Of a stretch of 64,000 nt of DNA, positions 56,867 through 64,000 are shown piece by piece (the first letter of the stretch is position 1; the number at the start of each line of letters is the position of its first letter). The notes below the pieces were generated by a model that made no database searches, was not told the origin of the DNA, and was given only the letters and a program-made list of their open reading frames with translations. The position numbers and the translations under genes are program-made. This DNA comes from Lonsdalea britannica (GTDB lineage: Bacteria; Pseudomonadota; Gammaproteobacteria; Enterobacterales; Enterobacteriaceae): assembly GCF_002111595.1 (NCBI RefSeq), contig NZ_LUTN01000018.1, forward strand, positions 33,081-97,080, written 5' to 3'.

Positions 56867-58318
56867 ATGGCCTACGATCTGCTGTTCCTGAACGTCACCG
56901 TGGTCGATGGAACGGGCAATGATCCCTATATCGCTGACGTCGCGATCAGCGGCGATCGGATCGCAGCGATTGGGCCGCTGGCCGGACATGACGCCGTGCG
57001 GACGATCGAAGGCGACGGCCGCTGCCTGATGCCGGGATTTATCGATGTCCATACGCATGACGATACGCACGTCATCCGCACGCCAGACATGCTGGCGAAG
57101 ATCTCGCAGGGCGTCACCACCGTCATCGTCGGCAACTGCGGGATTAGCGCATCGCCGGTGATACTGCCGGGCGCGCCGCCGGACCCGATGAATTTGTTGG
57201 GGGGCGAAGACGCGTTCATTTATCCGACCTTCGATGACTATGCCGACGCCGTCGAATGCGCCTGTCCCAGCGTCAACGTGGCGGCGTTGATCGGCCATAC
57301 GGCGCTGCGGGCCAACGTGATGGATCGCTTCGATCGCGCGGCCACGCCATCCGAGCTGGATCGGATGTGCGAGACGCTGGAAAAGGCGCTCGACGCGGGC
57401 GCCATCGGCCTCAGCTCCGGGCTGGCTTACACCAATGCGAAGCAGGCGCCGATGGCGGAGATGCAGCGTCTGGTGGATATCGTCGGCGCGCGCGGCGCGC
57501 TCTATACCACGCATATGCGCAACGAACATCACGGCCTGCTGGATTCGTTGCAGGAGTCGTTCAGCACCGCCCGAGGGGCGGGCGCCGATCTGGTGATTTC
57601 CCACCTTAAATGCGCGGGTGCGGGCAACTGGGGGCGCGCGCCATTGGCGCTGGCCGCGCTGGAAAAGGCCGCTGACGAGCAATCCTGCAACTGCGACTGT
57701 TATCCCTATTCGGCCAGCTCAACCACGCTGGACGCCTGGCGCGTCGACGGCAAGATGGAGATCTTCATCACCTGGTCCGATCCCCATCCGGAGATGGCCC
57801 GCCAGACGCTCAACGCGATCGCCGAACAGTGGGGCGTCGATCAGTGGGAGGCCACCGAGCGTTTGCGTCCGGCGGGGGCGATCTATCACATGATGAGCGA
57901 GGACGATGTGCGCCAGATCCTGGCGCATCCGCTGTCGATGGTGGGCTCGGACGGGCTGCCCAACGATCCCAATCCTCATCCGCGGCTGTGGGGAACCTTT
58001 CCACGCGTACTGGCGCATTATTGCCGGGATTTAAAGCTGTTTGCGCTTCCCGAGGCCGTGCGCAAAATGACGGGGCTGTCTGCCGCGCGTTTTAGGCTGC
58101 AAGATCGCGGCGTGGTGAGGGAAGGGGCGTTCGCTGATGTCGTGCTGGTCGATATGGCGACGATCCAGGACGTCGCGACTTACAGCGATCCTTGCCGAAT
58201 CGCGCCGGGCATTGATCTGGTGGTGGTCAATGGCGTGGTGAGTTATGAGCAGGGCCGCGTACACCAGCGGCGGGGGAGGTTGTTGAAACGCGCGGACGTG
58301 GAGAAACCTATCCCCTAG
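56867..58318 (+). CDS. N-acyl-D-amino-acid deacylase (D-aminoacylase)
   Basis: Removes the acyl group from N-acyl-D-amino acids (glutamate, aspartate or neutral type). The 483-residue amidohydrolase-superfamily product begins with the cupin-like strand region (MAYDLLFLNVTVVDGTG), the metal motif DVHTHDD, GVTTVIVGNCG, the SSGLAYTN block and ISHLKCAG, and ends with the return beta-sandwich. The NCGISASP wording is diagnostic of the D-aminoacylase family. It starts two bases after the restored stop of the ATPase gene. It is the last gene of the cluster and fits an import-and-deacylate pathway feeding the aminotransferase. Related dihydropyrimidinase or hydantoinase activity is less likely. Confidence 0.9.
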   Translation: MAYDLLFLNVTVVDGTGNDPYIADVAISGDRIAAIGPLAGHDAVRTIEGDGRCLMPGFIDVHTHDDTHVIRTPDMLAKISQGVTTVIVGNCGISASPVILPGAPPDPMNLLGGEDAFIYPTFDDYADAVECACPSVNVAALIGHTALRANVMDRFDRAATPSELDRMCETLEKALDAGAIGLSSGLAYTNAKQAPMAEMQRLVDIVGARGALYTTHMRNEHHGLLDSLQESFSTARGAGADLVISHLKCAGAGNWGRAPLALAALEKAADEQSCNCDCYPYSASSTTLDAWRVDGKMEIFITWSDPHPEMARQTLNAIAEQWGVDQWEATERLRPAGAIYHMMSEDDVRQILAHPLSMVGSDGLPNDPNPHPRLWGTFPRVLAHYCRDLKLFALPEAVRKMTGLSAARFRLQDRGVVREGAFADVVLVDMATIQDVATYSDPCRIAPGIDLVVVNGVVSYEQGRVHQRRGRLLKRADVEKPIP

Positions 58319-58682
58319 AGCGGGAGCGGCGTCGTATTCTTTACTGACCGGTTATCTCTGAGCGGTAAGAGGATCGCCGCACTCTTTTTGTCACTGCAAT
58401 GACATGGGGTTTATCGACAAGGTAAGTATTTATCCATATCAATTTCTTATTTCACGTCATTCCATCCTTTAAATTACGAAGGGGATGTCGTGTAAACACG
58501 GTAGCGTATGAATTCAAAAGCTAAAATGCCGCCTTCTTTTTCCCCGCCATCATTATCTTTATGCGTTCTTCAGATCATGTCATTCACTATTTCATCACGA
58601 TTAGCTTGTGTTCTAAATATGGGTTTATTTTAACGGACTATACTTTTTCCCTATTTAGTAAACGAGATGTGGTCTATTAAAT
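58319..58682. other. AT-rich intergenic region entering the decarboxylase/restriction segment
   Basis: About 360 bases with a drop in GC content from about 58420 on. It holds the end of the D-amino-acid cluster and the promoter of the next gene. No attachment site, repeat or gene is recognised. Confidence 0.45.
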
Positions 58683-59837
58683 ATGAATAATGATCCTGTT
58701 AAGCATTACACTGGCATTCAGGTTAATCTTAGGAGGTTGAATATTTCCGATAGGACGATAGACGCCCTGCATCGATTGACCAATAATCTGGGTGATTGTT
58801 ATGAAGAAGAAGTTTGCCCGCTTCCTAATACGATGAGCGAAGAAAGAGCCGCCGTTGAATTAGTGTCGGGGTGGTTAAATTTAAATAAAGATGAAACATG
58901 GGGGTATGTCGGGGAAGGGTCATCAATTGGTAATCTTCAGGGCATGTGGATGGGGATGGCATTGAATAAAGACGCCACCCTGATATTCACCGACCAGGCG
59001 CACTACAGTATCCCCAAATTTGGCTCCATGCTTAAGTTTAATAACGTCAAAGTGATAAAAACGACGCAAGAGGGAAGTATTGATATCGACGACCTTGCAG
59101 CACGTATTACCGAGAATGAAAAACTGGTGGTCGTCCTGACGGCGGGAACAACCATTACGTCGGCCTACGATGATATCAACCGTGTTATCAATACATTAAA
59201 AGAGAAAAGTTGCCCTTTTTATCTGCACTTAGATGCCGCGCTGGGTGGGTTTATTTTGCTGTTTATCGAGGATAAAGATTTTCCTGACCGGTTGGACTAC
59301 ACCTTCGCCAATCCATCTATTTCATCTTTAACGGTGAGTTGCCATAAAGTGATCGGGGTGCCTATGCCATCCAATATCTTTATTTCGCGATGGAAGGTCT
59401 ATGAGGCATTTAAACAACAGGTTAATAAAATAGAGCTGTTTGAAAATAAGGATGACGTGACGGTCTATGGCAGCCGGGATGGTTTTCGCGCCGGGGTCGT
59501 GTATGAAAGGCTGAGCAATATTCAAAAAAGCGAGATCACTGAGTGCGTCAATAAAGGTATTTTGTTAGCGAGCTATCTGGCTAATAACATCAGTACCACG
59601 CTGGGCGTTAAAAATGCATTCTCTGTAAAAGGCGGGTTAGCGACTGTTTTTTCCAAAGTGGAATTTGATCATATCTTTAGCCCAGAAGCCTTGAAAAGGA
59701 TCGTTAAACGTTATCGACTGGTCAGCGATGACCGATTTTATCATATGTACCAAATGGCCCATATGGATAAAAGTATCTGTGATGAGTTCATTGAGTTTTG
59801 TGTGACTCACCAACAAGCCGTAGAAAACAGTTTTTAA
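58683..59837 (+). CDS. PLP-dependent decarboxylase (pyridoxal histidine-decarboxylase-like)
   Basis: A 384-residue fold-type I PLP enzyme of the histidine/aromatic amino-acid decarboxylase group. The nucleotide shows WGYVGEGSSIGNLQGMWMG (substrate and phosphate loop, about 75-93), VLTAGTTITSAYDDI, HLDAALGG (PLP-contact Asp) and the Schiff-base block TVSCHKVIGVPMPSN (Lys near 223). The wording is close to Morganella-type histidine decarboxylase but about 378 residues long as usual. Substrate may be histidine or another amino acid. The gene is AT-rich and stands alone between the D-amino-acid cluster and a type III restriction system, with no transporter. An imported small-molecule pathway gene is likely. 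Confidence 0.8.
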   Translation: MNNDPVKHYTGIQVNLRRLNISDRTIDALHRLTNNLGDCYEEEVCPLPNTMSEERAAVELVSGWLNLNKDETWGYVGEGSSIGNLQGMWMGMALNKDATLIFTDQAHYSIPKFGSMLKFNNVKVIKTTQEGSIDIDDLAARITENEKLVVVLTAGTTITSAYDDINRVINTLKEKSCPFYLHLDAALGGFILLFIEDKDFPDRLDYTFANPSISSLTVSCHKVIGVPMPSNIFISRWKVYEAFKQQVNKIELFENKDDVTVYGSRDGFRAGVVYERLSNIQKSEITECVNKGILLASYLANNISTTLGVKNAFSVKGGLATVFSKVEFDHIFSPEALKRIVKRYRLVSDDRFYHMYQMAHMDKSICDEFIEFCVTHQQAVENSF

Positions 59838-59930
59838 TTAAAGACATAGCTTGAAAAAGAATGCGGTATCAAATTTGAAGGCCTTGCTTTAGGCCAGTGC
59901 AACAAACACTACACATATCGGATTATAAGT

Positions 59931-61943
59931 ATGGCAAATAAACGTATTGCTAGGCATGGCTATGGGCATATTGAAAATGCTGAATCGAGTTACAGTATTG
60001 ATGCTCTGGCTGAACGCAGACAGGATGAGTGTTGTTCCCCACTTTCCGATCTCAGCAACGACCTTTTTGAGATCCCGAACACTACCCCGAATTTCCGCAC
60101 CGAACTGGCTGGTCAGCTTGCCGAAATGGTTCCTGAAGCTGTTGCTGATGGCAAGCTGGATGTTGAAAAACTCCGTGAGTTGCTGGCCGAAGATGTGGCT
60201 GACAGTAGCGAGCGCTTTGGATTGTTCTGGCCGGGCAAAAAGCGCGCGCTGCGTGCCGCGCAAGCACCGACTACCGCTACCCTAAAACCAGACTTCGCCA
60301 ATTCGAAAGAGTGGGACAAGACGCAGAATGTGTTTATCGAGGGAGACAACCTTGAGGTACTGAAGATCCTGCAACGACACTATCACAACAAGATCAAACT
60401 GATTTACATCGATCCCCCTTATAACACTGGCAAGGATTTTGTTTATCCCGATAACTACAAGGAGGGGCTGGACAGTTATCTGGAGTGGACGCGGCAGGTG
60501 AATGAGGAAGGTAAGAAAGTTTCCACCAACAGCGAGACCGAAGGGCGTTATCACACCAACTGGCTGAACATGATGTATCCGCGCCTTAAATTAGCCCGTA
60601 ATCTGCTTGCTGATGATGGGGTGATTTTTATTAGTATTGATGATCATGAGGCGGATAATCTCAAGAAACTCTGCAATGAGGTCTTTGGTGAGGATAATTT
60701 TGTTGCAAATATAATTTGGCAAAAAAAGTTTAGTCGTTCGAATGATGCTAGGTACTTCTCCACAATGCATGATCATATATTGTGCTATGTAAAGTCGAGC
60801 TCTCTGACACGTATTGAAAATTCGTGGGTACTGAACTTACTTCCAAGGGGAAAGGAAATACCAGCCGGTTACTCGAATCCTGATAACGACCCTAGAGGGA
60901 TTTGGACCTCTGTTGTTTTATCTGCTAAATCAGGTACAGATAAGCTTCGCTATGACATAACTACACCTAGTGGTAGAGTTTGCCCACCCCCAGATGGGCG
61001 TTTTTGGAGCGTAAGTAAACAAAAATTCGACGAGCTGGTGAGAGGTAAACGCATTTGGTTCGGTAAAGAGGGGAGTGGTACACCAAGGCTCAAAACTTTC
61101 TTTTCTGAGGTTCAAGATGGACTTAGACCAAATACTATCTGGATGCATTCAGATGTAGGGCATAATCAAGAAGCTAAACAGGAAGTAAAAGCTCTATTTG
61201 ATGATAAAGCTTATTTTGATAGTCCTAAGCCTGTTCGGTTAATTGAGCACATTCTCACTATAGCTTCAAAAGAAGATAATTTTACTGTACTGGATTTCTT
61301 CGCTGGCAGTGCCACCACCGCTCATGCCGTAATGCAGCTTAATGCTGAAGACAACGGCAAACGTCGTTTTATCATGGTACAACTGCCAGAACCTACGCCT
61401 GAAGCTTCAGAAGCGCGCAAGGCAGGCTTTGCCACTATTGCTGATATCTCACGCAAGCGTATCGAACTAGCGGGCGAGAAAATAAAATCCGATGTTGCAG
61501 AAAGCAATATAGATACCGGCTTCCGCGCCTATAAGCTGACGGACACCAATTTCACCAAATGGCGCGTCACCAGCGATATCGAACCTGACAAGCTAACCCA
61601 GCATTTGCTCGACCTGCGTGGTAGTAGCGTTGATGATGCCAGTCCCGATGATCTGCTTACTGAGCTGCTGTTGAAACTTGGCTATTCGTTGAACGAACAT
61701 CTCAGCATACAGACTATCGCCGGGCTGGACATCCATGCCATCGCTGGCGATGCCGACAAGCCGCGTCTGCTGGCCTACTTAAACGAGCGAACCAAACCCT
61801 CATTGGAACAATTGCGGGAACTGGTGAATGCCGAACCTACGCGCCTGATCATTTTGGAGGATGCCTTCCACGGCGACGATGAATTGAAAACCAATATTGC
61901 TCAATATGCCAGGAGCAAAGGTATTGAGCTGAGGACCGCGTGA
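59931..61943 (+). CDS. Type III restriction-modification methyltransferase (Mod)
   Basis: DNA adenine-N6 methyltransferase and specificity subunit of a type III system. The 670 residues carry the catalytic motif IV DPPY (IDPPYNTGKDF, about 159-169), the AdoMet motif I as DFFAGSATTAHAV (about 453-465) and the Mod-typical LPNTTPNF-like NTTPNFRTELAGQLAEMVPEAV and DKTQNVFIEGDNLEVLKIL. Between motifs IV and I lies a variable, AT-richer part (about 60700-61250) that should hold target recognition; its composition differs from the flanks. Residues 1-45 are an unusual N-terminal extension. The stop overlaps the res start by one base. The order (methylation motif IV before I) is the beta class. Confidence 0.92.
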   Translation: MANKRIARHGYGHIENAESSYSIDALAERRQDECCSPLSDLSNDLFEIPNTTPNFRTELAGQLAEMVPEAVADGKLDVEKLRELLAEDVADSSERFGLFWPGKKRALRAAQAPTTATLKPDFANSKEWDKTQNVFIEGDNLEVLKILQRHYHNKIKLIYIDPPYNTGKDFVYPDNYKEGLDSYLEWTRQVNEEGKKVSTNSETEGRYHTNWLNMMYPRLKLARNLLADDGVIFISIDDHEADNLKKLCNEVFGEDNFVANIIWQKKFSRSNDARYFSTMHDHILCYVKSSSLTRIENSWVLNLLPRGKEIPAGYSNPDNDPRGIWTSVVLSAKSGTDKLRYDITTPSGRVCPPPDGRFWSVSKQKFDELVRGKRIWFGKEGSGTPRLKTFFSEVQDGLRPNTIWMHSDVGHNQEAKQEVKALFDDKAYFDSPKPVRLIEHILTIASKEDNFTVLDFFAGSATTAHAVMQLNAEDNGKRRFIMVQLPEPTPEASEARKAGFATIADISRKRIELAGEKIKSDVAESNIDTGFRAYKLTDTNFTKWRVTSDIEPDKLTQHLLDLRGSSVDDASPDDLLTELLLKLGYSLNEHLSIQTIAGLDIHAIAGDADKPRLLAYLNERTKPSLEQLRELVNAEPTRLIILEDAFHGDDELKTNIAQYARSKGIELRTA

Positions 61944-64000
61944 TGAACAGTCATTCTCAAAATATGGGCTTTCAATTTGATTCGCATCAGCAATATCAGC
62001 TTGATGCCATCAACGCCGTGGTGGATTTGTTCGATGGTCAGCCAAAGGAGGCCGACAAGATCGCGATTGCCTTGCGTGGCAGCGCTGTCAGCCGGGAGGG
62101 GGAGCTGGATTTATGCATTGAAGAGGAGGTTGGCGCTATCGGCAATCATCTGGTACTGGATGAAGGCACTATCCTTGCTAACTTACAAGCGGTACAGGAT
62201 CGCAACGGGCTGGAGGTATGTGGAAAACTTGTTGATGATAAACTGGATTTCGACATCGAAATGGAGACCGGTACGGGTAAAACTTACGTTTATCTGCGTA
62301 CCGTTTTCGAATTGGCAAAGAAATATGGCTTCACCAAGTTTATTGTTCTGGTTCCCAGCGTCGCCATCCGCGAAGGCGTGAACACCAGTATTCGCCTTAT
62401 GTGCGAGCACTTCCGCAGCCTCTATCCGGCGCAGCCTTTCGACGCAAGTGTCTACAGCGGCGACAAAGCCGAGGAAGTACAGGCCTTTGCTACTGCAACC
62501 AGCGTGCAAATACTGGTGATGACGATCGATGCGATACGCGGTAACAAGAATACGCGCATCATCCACCAGCAGCGTGACAAACTCAATGGATTGCGTCCTC
62601 TGGATTACCTGAAAGGCTCGCATCCCGTGGTTATTATGGATGAACCTCAGAATATGGAATCACGGCTATCGCAGTCCGCAGTGGGCGAACTCGATCCTAT
62701 ATTCACGCTGCGCTACTCGGCCACGCACAAGCAGCGGCGAAATCTGGTCTATCGGCTCGATCCGGTTGACGCGCACGATCTTGGTTTAGTGAAACAGATC
62801 GTCGTAGCGGAAGTTGCTCAAAATGGCGCGGACGTGGCGCCATACGTCAAGCTGATAGAAGTGAAAGACACGAAAGCCGCGAAACTTGAACTGGCTTGTC
62901 GTAAGGCTGATGGATCCATCACTCGTGGTATCAAAAAGGTCAAACCGCATCAGGAATTGTCCGACGTCACTGGAAATCCTGCTTACGCTGGCTGGCGTAT
63001 TAATGCTTTAAGCATCGCCGCGTTCGGTAACCCGGCCAGTATTGAACTGACGCCGAACGGGAGTCTGCTGTACGAAGGTGAGTCTCTTGGGGGAGCAACG
63101 GGCGCAATTTACAAAGAGATGATTCGGGAAACCGTGCGTGAACATATGCGCAAGGAAGCGATGTTACGCCCGTATGGGATTAAAGTATTGAGTCTGTTTT
63201 TCGTAGACAAGGTGGCGAGTTTTCTCGGCGATGGGGTGAACAACGAAGACGCAAACGGCGAGTTCACGAAGTGGTTCGATGAGGTGTTCAGGGAAGAACG
63301 TAACAAATCGAACCTTTACCAAAAATTGCTGCCGCAGGACCCTTGTGAATTACGGCTGGCGTATTTTTCCCAACTGAAAACGCGTGGCGGAACGACCGCT
63401 GTGGATTCGTCCGGTACAACGGCGAAAGATGACGATGCCTACAAACTCATTATGCAAGACAAGCAGCGTCTGCTGGACGGCGATGAACCGGTTCGCTTTA
63501 TTTTTAGCCACTCTGCATTGCGTGAAGGCTGGGACAACCCCAACGTGTTTCAGATTTGTACGCTGCGTGAAATGGGCGCGGAAACGGAACGTCGGCAGAC
63601 GTTGGGGCGTGGTCTGCGCCTGCCGGTAGCGAAAACAGTAAAAGGCTATGAGCGTGTTGCCGATCGCAGCATTGCACAGCTTACGGTGGTGGCTAACGAA
63701 TCTTATGCTACGTTCGCTCAGAATCTGCAAGCCGAATACAAAGACGCGGGCGTAGCCATCGGACAGCTACGACTCAATGAATTTGCCAAGCTGATGAAGC
63801 GGGATCCTCATGGCGCGATGACAGATGACATGCTGGGGTTCAAGATATCCTCTGCCATATTCAAGCATCTGGAAAAAGAAGGATTTATCAAGGATGGTGA
63901 AACAACCTCCATGTTTCTGCCGGATGCAGAAGGATTCTCATTACACTTGCCTGACGAGTTCGGGCCCTACGAATCAGATATTATCCAGTGCATCCTTAAT
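61943..64000 (+). CDS. Type III restriction endonuclease subunit (Res), 3' truncated by window edge
   Basis: Helicase-nuclease subunit of the type III system. From the ATG at 61943 the frame stays open to the window end (686 codons, no stop; the nuclease domain would follow). I read it codon by codon. It has Walker A METGTGKTY (about 110-118), the DEAD-like box MDEPQNM (about 230), helicase motif III-like RYSATH and motif VI TLGRGLRLPV (about 555). Translation is coupled to mod by a TGATG overlap. The missing end should contain the PD-ExK nuclease; nothing in the visible part suggests inactivation. Confidence 0.9.
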   Translation, partial: MNSHSQNMGFQFDSHQQYQLDAINAVVDLFDGQPKEADKIAIALRGSAVSREGELDLCIEEEVGAIGNHLVLDEGTILANLQAVQDRNGLEVCGKLVDDKLDFDIEMETGTGKTYVYLRTVFELAKKYGFTKFIVLVPSVAIREGVNTSIRLMCEHFRSLYPAQPFDASVYSGDKAEEVQAFATATSVQILVMTIDAIRGNKNTRIIHQQRDKLNGLRPLDYLKGSHPVVIMDEPQNMESRLSQSAVGELDPIFTLRYSATHKQRRNLVYRLDPVDAHDLGLVKQIVVAEVAQNGADVAPYVKLIEVKDTKAAKLELACRKADGSITRGIKKVKPHQELSDVTGNPAYAGWRINALSIAAFGNPASIELTPNGSLLYEGESLGGATGAIYKEMIRETVREHMRKEAMLRPYGIKVLSLFFVDKVASFLGDGVNNEDANGEFTKWFDEVFREERNKSNLYQKLLPQDPCELRLAYFSQLKTRGGTTAVDSSGTTAKDDDAYKLIMQDKQRLLDGDEPVRFIFSHSALREGWDNPNVFQICTLREMGAETERRQTLGRGLRLPVAKTVKGYERVADRSIAQLTVVANESYATFAQNLQAEYKDAGVAIGQLRLNEFAKLMKRDPHGAMTDDMLGFKISSAIFKHLEKEGFIKDGETTSMFLPDAEGFSLHLPDEFGPYESDIIQCILN

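Noticed and set aside
1..64000. tRNA genes, CRISPR arrays, insertion sequences and prophage
   Set aside because: I looked for T-loop motifs, regularly spaced repeats, transposases and integrases and found none that could be supported.

Overview
The window looks like a chromosomal segment of a plant- or insect-associated enterobacterium (Enterobacterales, most like Pectobacteriaceae such as Brenneria, Dickeya or Lonsdalea). The evidence is a set of genes very close to Escherichia coli housekeeping genes (ubiI, ubiH, pepP, ygfB, zapA, 6S RNA, fau, nadR, radA, serB, ytjB, prfC, osmY, ytjA, yjjV, ahpC, ahpF). They sit in a moderately GC-rich background that is interrupted by AT-rich accessory stretches. 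Genus and species cannot be fixed from the sequence alone.

Layout. 0-7 kb: the 3' part of uhpC, a secreted chorismate mutase, an MFS exporter, a carbonic anhydrase/SulP transporter operon, and yagU. 7.5-17.9 kb: ygfB-pepP-ubiH-ubiI on the minus strand, divergent from zapA-6S RNA-fau; then nadR and serB-radA on the minus strand and ytjB on the plus strand. 18.2-25.7 kb: prfC, osmY, ytjA, a TatD-family DNase, a nucleoside permease, a phosphopantetheinyl transferase and a short-chain dehydrogenase. 25.7-32.8 kb: a five-gene branched-chain-amino-acid-type ABC importer facing a GntR regulator and a ProC-like reductase. 33-35.3 kb: ahpC-ahpF. 35.3-39.5 kb: an AT-rich island with an orphan short fimbrial-like protein and an rhlA-rhlB pair (glycolipid biosurfactant synthesis). 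39.4-45 kb: a second SulP transporter and an unrecognised three-gene envelope cassette (OmpA-like lipoprotein, polytopic membrane protein, secreted vWA-like protein). 46.2-58.3 kb: a flavin monooxygenase, an AEC exporter, and a long co-directional D-amino-acid cluster (LysR regulator, D-carbamoylase, D-amino-acid-type aminotransferase, dipeptide-type ABC importer, N-acyl-D-amino-acid deacylase). 58.7-64 kb: an AT-rich PLP-dependent decarboxylase and a type III restriction-modification system (mod complete, res running off the window).

How the genes work together. The most coherent accessory unit is the D-amino-acid cluster. It would import small N-substituted D-amino acids or peptides, remove carbamoyl or acyl groups, and transaminate the freed D-amino acid. 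The rhlAB pair should make a 3-hydroxyalkanoyl lipid and glycosylate it, giving a surface-active glycolipid. The liv-like importer, GntR regulator and ProC-like reductase look like a second amino-acid-related locus.

Quality warning. Eleven genes carry a single frame break that joins two perfectly matching halves of one protein, including ubiI, ubiH, pepP and ahpC. Almost all are explained by loss of one G or C from a short G/C run, six of them in a CAGG(G)/(C)CCTG context. I infer base-calling or assembly errors rather than gene decay. These genes are listed as pseudogene because they are broken as written, but most are probably intact in the organism.
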